NCBI GenBank assembly: GCA_017480785.1
Contig: JAFURZ010000010.1
Coordinates: 140,317 to 204,316, forward strand
Origin: Bacteroidales bacterium
GTDB lineage: Bacteria > Bacteroidota > Bacteroidia > Bacteroidales > P3
DNA: 64,000 bases
Reading direction: 5' to 3'
Each line of letters starts with the position of its first letter. Positions within the stretch are counted from its first letter, which is position 1. The notes below the pieces were generated by a model. The model ran no database searches, was not told the DNA's origin, and was given only the letters and a program-made list of their open reading frames with translations. Below are positions 43,190 through 51,113 of this stretch, piece by piece. The translations under genes and the position numbers were made by a program.

Positions 43190-44716
43190 ATGAAGAAGAT
43201 GATAGTGATGCTGGCGCTGCTACTGGCAACGGGCGGTGCTGTGAGGGCACAGATGCAGGCGATGTTCGGCTACTCGAAGTTTTTCCTCACGGAGAAGGGA
43301 CAGCCGTATGTGGAGACCTACCTGCAGTTCGACGCCTGGACGATGCAGTTCAGGGCGGTGGAGGGCGGCTACCGCGCGGATGCTGAGGTGACGCTGGTGC
43401 TGCGGCAGCAGGACTCGGTGTGCTACGTGAAGAAGTACGACCTGAGCAGTCCGACGGTGGCCGACCTGGAGCATCTGGACTTCAGTTTCCTGGATGTGCA
43501 GCGTTTCTCGGTGGGCAACGGCATCTACACCCTCGACATGACGCTGCGCGACAAGGGGAGCGAGGCTCCTGCCTCGACGGTGAGCGAGAAGCTGGTGGTG
43601 AACTACAGCGGGCGTCAGCCGTCGCTCTCGAGTCTGCTGCTGCTGGCCAGCATGAAGCCTACACAGAAGGAGAATATCCTCTCGCGCGGGGGCTACGATA
43701 TGGAGCCCTACGTGAGCGACTTCATGCCTGAGCAGGTGAAGCAGCTTCAGTTCTACTATGAGGTGTATGACATCGACGGTTATTTTCCGAAGGCTTCGAG
43801 CGGGGAGGCGGTGCTGACGGTGGCCTACATCGAGGAGCTGGAGACGGGCCGCAGAGTGGAGGGCAGCCAGGTGGTGCAACGCCGCCAGGTGGCTACGACG
43901 ATGGCGGTGCCGGGCAGCCTCGACATCAGCGGCCTCCCGTCGGGCAACTACAACCTTGTGTGCGAGGTGCGCGACCGCAACAACAACCTGCTGCTCTACA
44001 GCAAGCTGCCTTTCTTCCGTTCCAACCCCGAGGTGAAGGGGGTGGAGATGGGCGACTATGCCACCTCGTTTGCGGGCAAGATTACGGACGAGTCGTTGAT
44101 GAACCTCTACCTCGACGCCCTCTACCCGCTGGCGTCGGAGACGGAGAAGGGCGCCGTGGCGGGACTGGTGAGGCGTCCCGGTCTGGCCGAGAAGCAGGAG
44201 TTCCTCTATCACTTCTGGACGCTGCGCAACCCGATGTCGCCCGAGGCGGAGTGGCTCAAATACAAGGAGCGCATCGACTATGTGCAGGCGCACTACAGCT
44301 ACCCGATGACACGAGGCATAATGACCGACCGCGGGCGTGTGTACCTGACCTATGGGGCGCCCGACTTCATACGTGACGAGAAGAACTTCGCCATCGTGGG
44401 TCATTCCACCAGTCGCGAGAACCGCTCGTCGACCATCACCGACCTGGGCAACCGGACCTACGAAGGCGACGGCGTGGGAGTGGGGCAGGTGTTCTATCTG
44501 CCTTACCAGCTGTGGCGCTACAACCGTATCAGCGGCGATGCGGAGAACCGCGTGTTCATCTTCTGGGACGAACACCGTTCGGGCAACTACCAGCTGCTGC
44601 ACAGCAACGCTCGGGGCGAGGTGCACGAGGCCGACTGGGAGCGCCGCCTGAGCCGCCAGCAGATACCAGAGGGCGAGGTGGGCGAAGTGGGGCGCCAGTT
44701 CAACCGAGGCTATTGA
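43190..44716 (+). CDS. GWxTD domain-containing exported protein
   Basis: The 508-residue protein has a signal peptide (to about residue 21, VRAQ) and a beta-rich N-terminal part. The C-terminal region contains the features of the Bacteroidota GWxTD domain: YHFWTLRNPMSPEAEWLKYKERIDYV, TDRGRVYLTYGAPDFI and LPYQLWRYN. The WxTD motif itself is present only in altered form (GIMTD). The function of the family is unknown. It lies 60 nt before the acyltransferase. Confidence 0.85.
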   Translation: MKKMIVMLALLLATGGAVRAQMQAMFGYSKFFLTEKGQPYVETYLQFDAWTMQFRAVEGGYRADAEVTLVLRQQDSVCYVKKYDLSSPTVADLEHLDFSFLDVQRFSVGNGIYTLDMTLRDKGSEAPASTVSEKLVVNYSGRQPSLSSLLLLASMKPTQKENILSRGGYDMEPYVSDFMPEQVKQLQFYYEVYDIDGYFPKASSGEAVLTVAYIEELETGRRVEGSQVVQRRQVATTMAVPGSLDISGLPSGNYNLVCEVRDRNNNLLLYSKLPFFRSNPEVKGVEMGDYATSFAGKITDESLMNLYLDALYPLASETEKGAVAGLVRRPGLAEKQEFLYHFWTLRNPMSPEAEWLKYKERIDYVQAHYSYPMTRGIMTDRGRVYLTYGAPDFIRDEKNFAIVGHSTSRENRSSTITDLGNRTYEGDGVGVGQVFYLPYQLWRYNRISGDAENRVFIFWDEHRSGNYQLLHSNARGEVHEADWERRLSRQQIPEGEVGEVGRQFNRGY

Positions 44717-44732
44717 TGAGGTGGAGGTTGGA

Positions 44733-44770
44733 GGAGAAAAGGAGTAAAGTAGTAAAGGAGTAAAGTAGAA
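44733..44770. repeat. Tandem GGAGTAAAGTA units
   Basis: GGAGTAAAGTAGTAAAGGAG and TAAAGTAG repeat the AGTAAAG unit between the GWxTD and acyltransferase genes. Confidence 0.6.
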
Positions 44771-44776
44771 AGACCA

Positions 44777-45628
44777 ATGTATATTTTGTCGGACATACTC
44801 TATCTGGTGGTCTACTATGTGGTGGGCTACCGGCGGCGTGTGGTGCGGGAGAACCTGAAGGCCTGCTTTCCCGACAAGAGCGAGCAGGAGCGGCGTCGCA
44901 TCGAGCGCCGCTATTACCGCTACCTGTGCGACCTGCTGATGGAGGGGGTGTATAACGTCTTTTTCGCCACGCCGCCCTACCTGAAGCGCCACTACCGGAT
45001 GGTGAACCGGCAGCTGGTGGACCGCTACTACGAGCAGGGGCGGACGGTGGTGCTGATGTCGGCCCACTACGGCAACTGGGAGTATATGGTGTCGTCGCTC
45101 AACATGCAGCTGCTGCATCACGGCATCGGGGTGGGCAAGCCCTTGGACGACAAGAGCGTGGCCGAGTTCATCACCCGTCGGCGCACACGCTACGGCACCC
45201 AGGTGGTCGACCAGACCGATGTGCGCGAGCATGTGGCCTTCTTCGACGAGCATCGCGTGCCGTGTGCGCTGATGATGCTCAGCGACCAGTCGCCCAGCAA
45301 CCCGCACCGCAGCTACTGGACCACCTTCCTGGGACGCGACACGGCTTTCCTCTACGGTGCCGAGCACTTTGCCCGCAAGTATGACTATCCGGTGCTCTAC
45401 TACAGCGTCAAGCGTGTGCGGAGGGGCTACTACGAGGTGACCTTCAGCCAGCTCTGCGAACATCCGCTGGAGGTGCCGCAGTACACCATCGTCGAAAGCT
45501 ATGTGCGCCGGTTGGAGCGACAGATAACGGAGCAACCCGAATACTGGCTTTGGAGCCACCGGCGCTGGAAACTGACGCGCAACGGCCGTATCCGCAAGGA
45601 CGGTACCATAAAAATCATTGAAAACTGA
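44777..45628 (+). CDS. LpxL/HtrB-family lipid A acyltransferase
   Basis: The 283-residue protein has the family HX4E motif in MSAHYGNWEY (about residue 97) and a second motif region, LMMLSDQSPSNP. It starts with a hydrophobic stretch (MYILSDILYLVVYYVVGY). Such enzymes add secondary acyl chains to lipid A at the inner membrane. The last codons overlap an alternative TTG start of the next gene, but the next CDS most likely starts at GTG 45639. Confidence 0.9.
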   Translation: MYILSDILYLVVYYVVGYRRRVVRENLKACFPDKSEQERRRIERRYYRYLCDLLMEGVYNVFFATPPYLKRHYRMVNRQLVDRYYEQGRTVVLMSAHYGNWEYMVSSLNMQLLHHGIGVGKPLDDKSVAEFITRRRTRYGTQVVDQTDVREHVAFFDEHRVPCALMMLSDQSPSNPHRSYWTTFLGRDTAFLYGAEHFARKYDYPVLYYSVKRVRRGYYEVTFSQLCEHPLEVPQYTIVESYVRRLERQITEQPEYWLWSHRRWKLTRNGRIRKDGTIKIIEN

Positions 45629-45638
45629 GAACGGAAAA

Positions 45639-46655
45639 GTGAAAACAGCTGTCGTCATACTCAACTGGAACGGACGCGGGATGCTGGAGCGCTTCCTGCC
45701 ATCGGTGACGGCCCATAGCGCCGCGGCCGACGTGGTGGTGGCCGACAATGGCTCGACCGACGACTCGGTGGCCTTCCTACAGGCCCGCTATCCCCAAGTG
45801 AAGCTAGCTCAACTCGACAAGAACTACGGCTTTGCCGAAGGCTACAACAAGGCCATGAAGGCGCTGGAGGCAGACTATGACTACTATGTGCTGCTGAACA
45901 GCGACGTGGAGTGCACGCCGCAGTGGCTGGAGCCCGTGGTGGCGATGATGGAGTCCGACCCGCAGATTGCCATTGCGCAGCCCAAACTGTTGATGTACGA
46001 CCGGAAGGACACGTTCGAGTATGCCGGCGGCGCAGGCGGATTCATCGACCGCTATGGCTATCCTTTCTGCCGCGGGCGTCTCTTCTCGACCTTGGAGAAA
46101 GACCATGGCCAATACGACGACCCGTGCGATATCTTCTGGGCCACCGGAGCCTGCATGTTTGTCCGCGCCAGCGTGTGGAAAGCGTTGGGCGGGCTGGATG
46201 GCGACTTTTTTGCCCACATGGAGGAGATTGACTTCTGCTGGCGTGCCCACCTGGCAGGCTACCGCGTGTGCTACTGCCCGCAGTCGACGGTGTATCACGT
46301 GGGCGGAGGCACGCTGCCCAAGTCCTCGCCGTTCAAGACGGAGCTCAACTTCCGCAACAACCTATCCATGCTCTACAAAAACCTGCCCGAGGAGCGCCGC
46401 GGCTGGGTGCTGGCCGCCCGCATGTGGCTCGACCGCGTGGCGGCCGTCAAGTTCCTTCTCGAAGGCCATGTGGGCGAGTACCGCGCCGTACGCAAAGCCC
46501 ACAGGCAATACCGGGCGTGGAAGCCGCAGCTGCGAGAGAAACGCCGAAAGAACGGCACCCATCCCGTATCAGAAGTCTACCTCGGATGGCTGCTCCCCGA
46601 ATACTACCTTCTGAGACGCACGGAATTCACCTCCCTGAAGGGCCGGTTTTCCTAA
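45639..46655 (+). CDS. Family 2 glycosyltransferase (rhamnosyltransferase-like)
   Basis: The 338-residue protein starts at GTG 45639 with MKTAVVILNWNG, a typical GT2 beginning; a TTG start at 45618 would add seven residues. It has VVADNGSTDDSV, the metal site LNSDVE, an ATGACMFVR segment and the base-like DGDFFAHMEEIDFCWRAHLAGYRVCYCP. The acceptor is unknown, probably a surface polysaccharide. Neighbouring lpxL suggests a lipid A or O-antigen context. Confidence 0.9.
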   Translation: MKTAVVILNWNGRGMLERFLPSVTAHSAAADVVVADNGSTDDSVAFLQARYPQVKLAQLDKNYGFAEGYNKAMKALEADYDYYVLLNSDVECTPQWLEPVVAMMESDPQIAIAQPKLLMYDRKDTFEYAGGAGGFIDRYGYPFCRGRLFSTLEKDHGQYDDPCDIFWATGACMFVRASVWKALGGLDGDFFAHMEEIDFCWRAHLAGYRVCYCPQSTVYHVGGGTLPKSSPFKTELNFRNNLSMLYKNLPEERRGWVLAARMWLDRVAAVKFLLEGHVGEYRAVRKAHRQYRAWKPQLREKRRKNGTHPVSEVYLGWLLPEYYLLRRTEFTSLKGRFS

Positions 46656-46684
46656 ATTCATATTGACGTACAATTGATTAAATG

Positions 46685-46738
46685 CTGTTCTTTTACTTTT
46701 CTAAAAGAACAGTAAAAGAACAGCGACGGAACAGCGGT
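46685..46738. repeat. CTGTTCTT-family inverted repeat, copy at 46.7 kb
   Basis: The same core as at 781 and 27879: CTGTTCTTTTACTTTTCT, AAAAGAACAG, then TAAAAGAACAG and drifting GACGGAACAG. It lies in the 187-bp gap between the glycosyltransferase and dnaB. Confidence 0.85.
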
Positions 46739-46809
46739 AGAGATGAGGGAGTTAAAGGGGAGGGGGAGAGGTGTTGATAAAAAAAAGCCGCCGAGTCGGA
46801 AAAAGTTTG

Positions 46810-46817
46810 TACTTTTG
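46810..46817 (+). promoter_or_regulatory. -7 box of dnaB
   Basis: TACTTTTG at 26 nt upstream of ATG 46843 matches TAnnTTTG; no clear -33 element. Confidence 0.55.
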
Positions 46818-46842
46818 TAATTCCAAAAAAAGAGACCCAGAG

Positions 46843-48360
46843 ATGCCTGTTACCGACATAAAACGCAAAGGCCGAATGACTTATGACCAGGCATTCAGCA
46901 TCAACAGCAACACTCCGCCGCAAGCCGTGGAGTTGGAGGAGAGCGTGTTGGGGGCGCTGATGCTGGACCAGACGGCCCTAATCAATGCCATCGAGACGCT
47001 ACATGTGGAGTATTTCTACAAACCCGAACACCAGGCCGTGTACCGCGCCATCCGCAAGCTCTTCGAGCAGAGCCAGCCGGTGGACCTGCTGACGGTGGTG
47101 GAGCGTCTGCGGCTGGACGGGGAGTTGGAGTCGGCGGGAGGGTCGTATGCCGTCAGCAAGCTGACGGAGAACGTGGTGTCGGCGGCGCACATCGAATACC
47201 ACATACGTGTGCTGAGCGAGAAGTACATCCAGCGAGAGATGATACGCATCAGCACAGAGACTATCACGCAGGCCTACGACGAGACGACGGACGTGGTGAA
47301 CCTGCTGGACCAGACGGAGCAGCGGCTGATGGATATCAACGACAAGAATTTCCGGAGCGACTATCATCCAGTGGGCGACTTTGTGAGCCTGGCGACGGAG
47401 CAGATAGAGGAGGCTGGCCAGAAGGAGGACGGGCTGAGCGGGTTGGAGAGCGGCTTTATCGGGTTGGACCGCATCACGGCGGGTTTCCAGCCGGGGACGC
47501 TGATTATCCTGGCTGCACGCCCGGCGATGGGCAAGACGGCCTGCGCGATGAGTATGGCGCGCAATATGGCGGTGGACTTCAAGAAGCCGGTGGCCTTCTT
47601 CTCGCTGGAGATGAGCGGGCAGGAGTTGGCGATGCGCCTGATGAGCAGCGAGGCGCGCATCAAGGGCGACAAGCTGAAGAAGGGGCGCCTGGCGGCGCAC
47701 GAGAAGGAGCAGCTGAAGGTGGCGGCGCAGCACCTGAGCGGCGCACCGCTGTATATCGACGACACGCCGTCGCTGACTATTTTCGAGCTGCGGGCGAAGG
47801 CGCGGAGGCTGAAGCAGCGGTTCGACATACAGATGATATTCATCGACTACCTGCAGCTGATGCAGAGCGGGACGAGTGATAACCGGAACGGGAACCGGGA
47901 GCAGGAGATAAGCATGATCAGCCGGCAGCTGAAGGCGCTGAGCAAGGAGCTGAACATACCGGTGCTGGCGATGTCGCAGCTGAGCCGCGCGGTGGAGAAC
48001 CGAGTGGGCAACAAGCCGCAGCTGAGCGACCTGAGGGAGAGCGGCGCGATAGAGCAGGACGCGGACATTGTGGTGTTCATCTACCGTCCGGAGTACTACA
48101 ACATACAGGAGGACGAGAAGGGTGCCACCGCGGGGATGGCGGACCTGATTATAGCGAAGCACCGGTCGGGCGGAGTGGGGGAGGTGCGTATGCGCTTCGT
48201 GAGCGACTTCGTGCGTTTCGAGAATCCGAACGAGCTGGCGGGGCTGGAGGGCGCGCTGGGGATGCCGCAGAACACGGCTTTCGACGGGCAGGGTGGCTCG
48301 ATGATTGTGGACAGCAAGATGAACGAGGACCTGAGCCCCGACGGGGATGTGCCGTTCTGA
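46843..48360 (+). CDS. dnaB: Replicative DNA helicase
   Basis: The 505-residue protein has the N-terminal DnaB domain (PQAVELEESVLGALMLDQTAL) and the RecA-like helicase domain with Walker A AARPAMGKTA (about residue 222), VAFFSLEMSGQELAMRL, FIDYLQLMQ and LSDLRESGAIEQDADIV. It unwinds DNA ahead of the replisome. ATG 46843 is used; another in-frame ATG is 11 codons further on. No intein is present. Confidence 0.97.
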   Translation: MPVTDIKRKGRMTYDQAFSINSNTPPQAVELEESVLGALMLDQTALINAIETLHVEYFYKPEHQAVYRAIRKLFEQSQPVDLLTVVERLRLDGELESAGGSYAVSKLTENVVSAAHIEYHIRVLSEKYIQREMIRISTETITQAYDETTDVVNLLDQTEQRLMDINDKNFRSDYHPVGDFVSLATEQIEEAGQKEDGLSGLESGFIGLDRITAGFQPGTLIILAARPAMGKTACAMSMARNMAVDFKKPVAFFSLEMSGQELAMRLMSSEARIKGDKLKKGRLAAHEKEQLKVAAQHLSGAPLYIDDTPSLTIFELRAKARRLKQRFDIQMIFIDYLQLMQSGTSDNRNGNREQEISMISRQLKALSKELNIPVLAMSQLSRAVENRVGNKPQLSDLRESGAIEQDADIVVFIYRPEYYNIQEDEKGATAGMADLIIAKHRSGGVGEVRMRFVSDFVRFENPNELAGLEGALGMPQNTAFDGQGGSMIVDSKMNEDLSPDGDVPF

Positions 48361-48506
48361 GAATTGAAAATTGAGAATTGAAAATTGAGAATTGAAAATT
48401 GAAAATTAGCATTACCAATCATCATAATATGATTATAAGGTATCCTCGTTGAACAAGGCCGCGAAATGACCGAGGGGGGTTCTGAGAATTGAGAATTGAA
48501 AATTAG
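48361..48506. repeat. Tandem GAATTGAAAATT units around the dnaB-DHS gap
   Basis: At 48361-48408 five imperfect units of GAATTGAAAATT(GA) follow the dnaB stop; after a unique stretch a second, shorter array (GAGAATTGAGAATTGAAAAT) occupies 48483-48504. The region contains no gene. Confidence 0.75.
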
Positions 48507-48545
48507 CAGTGTGGTGATTAGACAAATAACTAAACACAAAATACA

Positions 48546-49583
48546 ATGGAAAAGAAAGATTTACTGAAAGAGACGGTCAAGCACATTGACATCAAGAAGT
48601 ATGACAGCACGGAGCTGATTGACGCGATGCGGAGCATGAGCTTCACGAGCCGGGACACGGCGCGTGCGGCGGACATCCTCTGCCAGATGGTGGCGGAGAA
48701 GGAGTGCACGAACATCCTGACGATTGCTGGCTCGACGAGCGCCGCGGGCTGCATGCAGGTGTATGTGGATATGGTGAGAAACAAGATGATAGACGCTGTG
48801 GTTTCAACCGGTGCTTCAATCATCGACATGGACCTGTTCGAGGCGCTGGGCTACAAGCACTATATTGGCACGAAGGAGAACGTGATTCCTGACACGAAGC
48901 TGCGCGAGCTGTATATCGACCGCATCTACGACACTTTCATCGACGAGGAGGAGCTGCAGGCGTGCGACCAGGCGACGTGCGACGTGGCGGACGGGCTGGA
49001 ACCGCGCCCGTACAGCAGCCGCGAGTTCCTGTACGAGGTGGGCAAGTGGCTGGCGGAGGGTCACGGTGTGAAGAGGGAGAGCCTGATCCAGACCTGCTAC
49101 GAATGCGGCGTCCCCATCTTCTGCCCCGCTTTCAGCGACAGCAGCGCGGGTTTCGGCATCGGGAAGCACCAGTGGATACGTCGCCACGAGGGCAAGGGGT
49201 ACGTGAGCATCGACAGCGTGGCGGACTTCCTTGAGCTGACGGAGATTAAGATGAATAGCCCGGAGAGCGGCCTGTTCATGGTGGGTGGGGGCACGCCGAA
49301 GAATTTCGCGCAGGACACGGTGGTCTGTGCCGAAATCCTCGGCAAGGAGGTGCCGATGCACAAGTACGCGATACAGATTACGGTGGCCGACGTGCGTGAC
49401 GGAGCCTGCTCGAGCAGCACGCTGCTGGAGGCTGGCAGCTGGGGCAAGGTGAGCGAGGAGCTGCAGCAGATGGTGTATGCGGAAGGGACGACGGTGATTC
49501 CCGCCATCGTCAGCTACGCCTACCACAACGGCGCCTGGCGCGACCGCGAGTATAAGAACTGGCAGCGCCTCTTCCAGAAGTAG
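48546..49583 (+). CDS. Deoxyhypusine synthase-like protein
   Basis: The 345-residue protein has the DHS fold: LTIAGSTSAAGCMQVYVDMV, VSTGASIIDMDLFEALG, VPIFCPAFSDSSAGFGIG, LFMVGGGTPKNFAQDTVV and ITVADVRDGACSSSTLLEAGSWGK. The last Lys corresponds to the DHS lysine that forms the enamine/imine with the butyl group. True DHS modifies eIF5A, which bacteria lack, so the bacterial enzyme probably works on a small amine such as in polyamine metabolism. Substrate is not deducible. Confidence 0.9.
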   Translation: MEKKDLLKETVKHIDIKKYDSTELIDAMRSMSFTSRDTARAADILCQMVAEKECTNILTIAGSTSAAGCMQVYVDMVRNKMIDAVVSTGASIIDMDLFEALGYKHYIGTKENVIPDTKLRELYIDRIYDTFIDEEELQACDQATCDVADGLEPRPYSSREFLYEVGKWLAEGHGVKRESLIQTCYECGVPIFCPAFSDSSAGFGIGKHQWIRRHEGKGYVSIDSVADFLELTEIKMNSPESGLFMVGGGTPKNFAQDTVVCAEILGKEVPMHKYAIQITVADVRDGACSSSTLLEAGSWGKVSEELQQMVYAEGTTVIPAIVSYAYHNGAWRDREYKNWQRLFQK

Positions 49584-49584
49584 T

Positions 49585-49613
49585 GGGTAGTGGAGAGTGG
49601 GTAGTGGGTATTT
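49585..49613. repeat. Tandem GTGGGTAGTGG units
   Basis: AGTGGGTAGTGGAGAGTGGG continues into TAGTGGGTA between the DHS-like gene and sufB: about four imperfect copies of the GTGGGTA/GTGGAGA unit. Confidence 0.6.
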
Positions 49614-49625
49614 ATATTATCGCAA

Positions 49626-51071
49626 ATGGAAGTTAACGAAAAAGATATAATTCAGGAAGTTACCAGCAAGGAATACGAGTTCGGATTCACTACGGATATA
49701 GCGACCGAGACTATCAGGAAGGGGTTGGACGAGGAGGTGGTGCGCCTGATTTCGCAGAAGAAAGGGGAGCCGGGATGGTTGCTGGAGTTCCGCCTGGAGG
49801 CTTTCCGCCGCTGGCAGAAGATGAAGGAGCCGGACTGGGCGCACCTCGAGTATGAGACACCGAACTACCAGGACATCATCTACTTCGCCGCCCCGAAGCA
49901 GGAGCGGAAGAAGAGCATGGACGAGGTGGACCCGGAGTTGCTGGCGACGTTCGACAAGCTGGGCATCCCGTTGCGGGAGCGGGAGGCGCTGGCCGGGGTG
50001 GCCTACGATGCCATCATGGACTCGGTGAGTGTGAAGACGACCTCGCAGAAGGCGCTGGAAGAGAAGGGCATCATCTTCATGCCTATCAGCGAGGCGGTGC
50101 AGAAGCATCCGGACCTAGTGCGGCAGTACCTGGGCACGGTGGTGCCGGCAGCTGACAATTTCTTTGCCGCCCTGAACAGTGCGGTTTTCAGCGACGGTTC
50201 GTTCTGCTACATTCCCAAGGGTGTGCGGTGCCCGATGGAGCTGTCGAGCTATTTCCGCATCAATGCGAAGGGGACGGGGCAGTTCGAGCGGACGCTGATA
50301 GTGGCCGACGAGGGCGCCTACGTGAGCTACATGGAGGGCTGCACGGCGCCGCAGCGCGACGAGAACCAGCTGCATGCGGCGATTGTGGAGATTGTGGTGA
50401 TGAAGGATGCCGAGGTGAAGTACAGCACGGTGCAGAACTGGTATCCGGGCGACAAGGAGGGGAGGGGAGGCATCTACAATTTCGTGACGAAGCGCGGCAT
50501 CTGCAAGGGGTCGCACTCGAAGCTGAGCTGGACGCAGGTGGAGACGGGCAGTGCGGTGACGTGGAAGTACCCGAGCTGTATCCTGCAGGGGGACGACTCG
50601 ACGGCGGAGTTCTATTCGGTGGCTGTGACGAACAATTGCCAGCAGGCGGATACGGGCACGAAGATGATTCACGTGGGGAAGAACACGCACAGCACGATTA
50701 TGAGCAAGGGTATCTCGGCCGGCCGGAGCCACAACAGCTACCGCGGCCTGGTGCAGATTGGACGAGGAGCGGACAACGCTCGCAATTTCTCGCAGTGCGA
50801 CTCGCTGCTGCTGGGTGACGAGTGCGGCGCGCACACGTGGCCCTATATCAAGGCTGACAACCACACGGCCATCCTGGAGCACGAGGCGACGACGAGCAAG
50901 ATTAGCGAGGACCAGCTTTTCTACTGCCAGCAGCGCGGCATCAGCGCCGAGAGCGCGGTGGGCCTGATTGTCAACGGCTATGCGAAGGAGGTGCTGAAGA
51001 AGTTGCCGATGGAGTTTGCGGTGGAGGCACAGAAGTTGCTGAGCATAAGTCTTGAGGGGAGTGTGGGGTAA
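49626..51071 (+). CDS. sufB: Fe-S cluster scaffold protein SufB
   Basis: The 481-residue protein is the core scaffold of the SUF system. Characteristic parts: [60 protein letters not shown] and [20 protein letters not shown], with conserved Cys and His. Normally sufC, sufD and sufS follow; here the next gene is an AddB-like nuclease, so the other SUF genes are elsewhere. Confidence 0.96.
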   Translation: MEVNEKDIIQEVTSKEYEFGFTTDIATETIRKGLDEEVVRLISQKKGEPGWLLEFRLEAFRRWQKMKEPDWAHLEYETPNYQDIIYFAAPKQERKKSMDEVDPELLATFDKLGIPLREREALAGVAYDAIMDSVSVKTTSQKALEEKGIIFMPISEAVQKHPDLVRQYLGTVVPAADNFFAALNSAVFSDGSFCYIPKGVRCPMELSSYFRINAKGTGQFERTLIVADEGAYVSYMEGCTAPQRDENQLHAAIVEIVVMKDAEVKYSTVQNWYPGDKEGRGGIYNFVTKRGICKGSHSKLSWTQVETGSAVTWKYPSCILQGDDSTAEFYSVAVTNNCQQADTGTKMIHVGKNTHSTIMSKGISAGRSHNSYRGLVQIGRGADNARNFSQCDSLLLGDECGAHTWPYIKADNHTAILEHEATTSKISEDQLFYCQQRGISAESAVGLIVNGYAKEVLKKLPMEFAVEAQKLLSISLEGSVG

Positions 51072-51113
51072 GGTTTAAGAGGTTTTAAAGGTTTAAGAGG
51101 TTTTAAAGGTTTT
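51071..51113. repeat. Two copies of an 18-bp AGGTTTAAGAGGTTTTAA unit
   Basis: The spacer after sufB repeats AGGTTTAAGAGGTTTTAA twice and ends with AGGTTTTG, at which the next reading frame starts. Confidence 0.7.
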
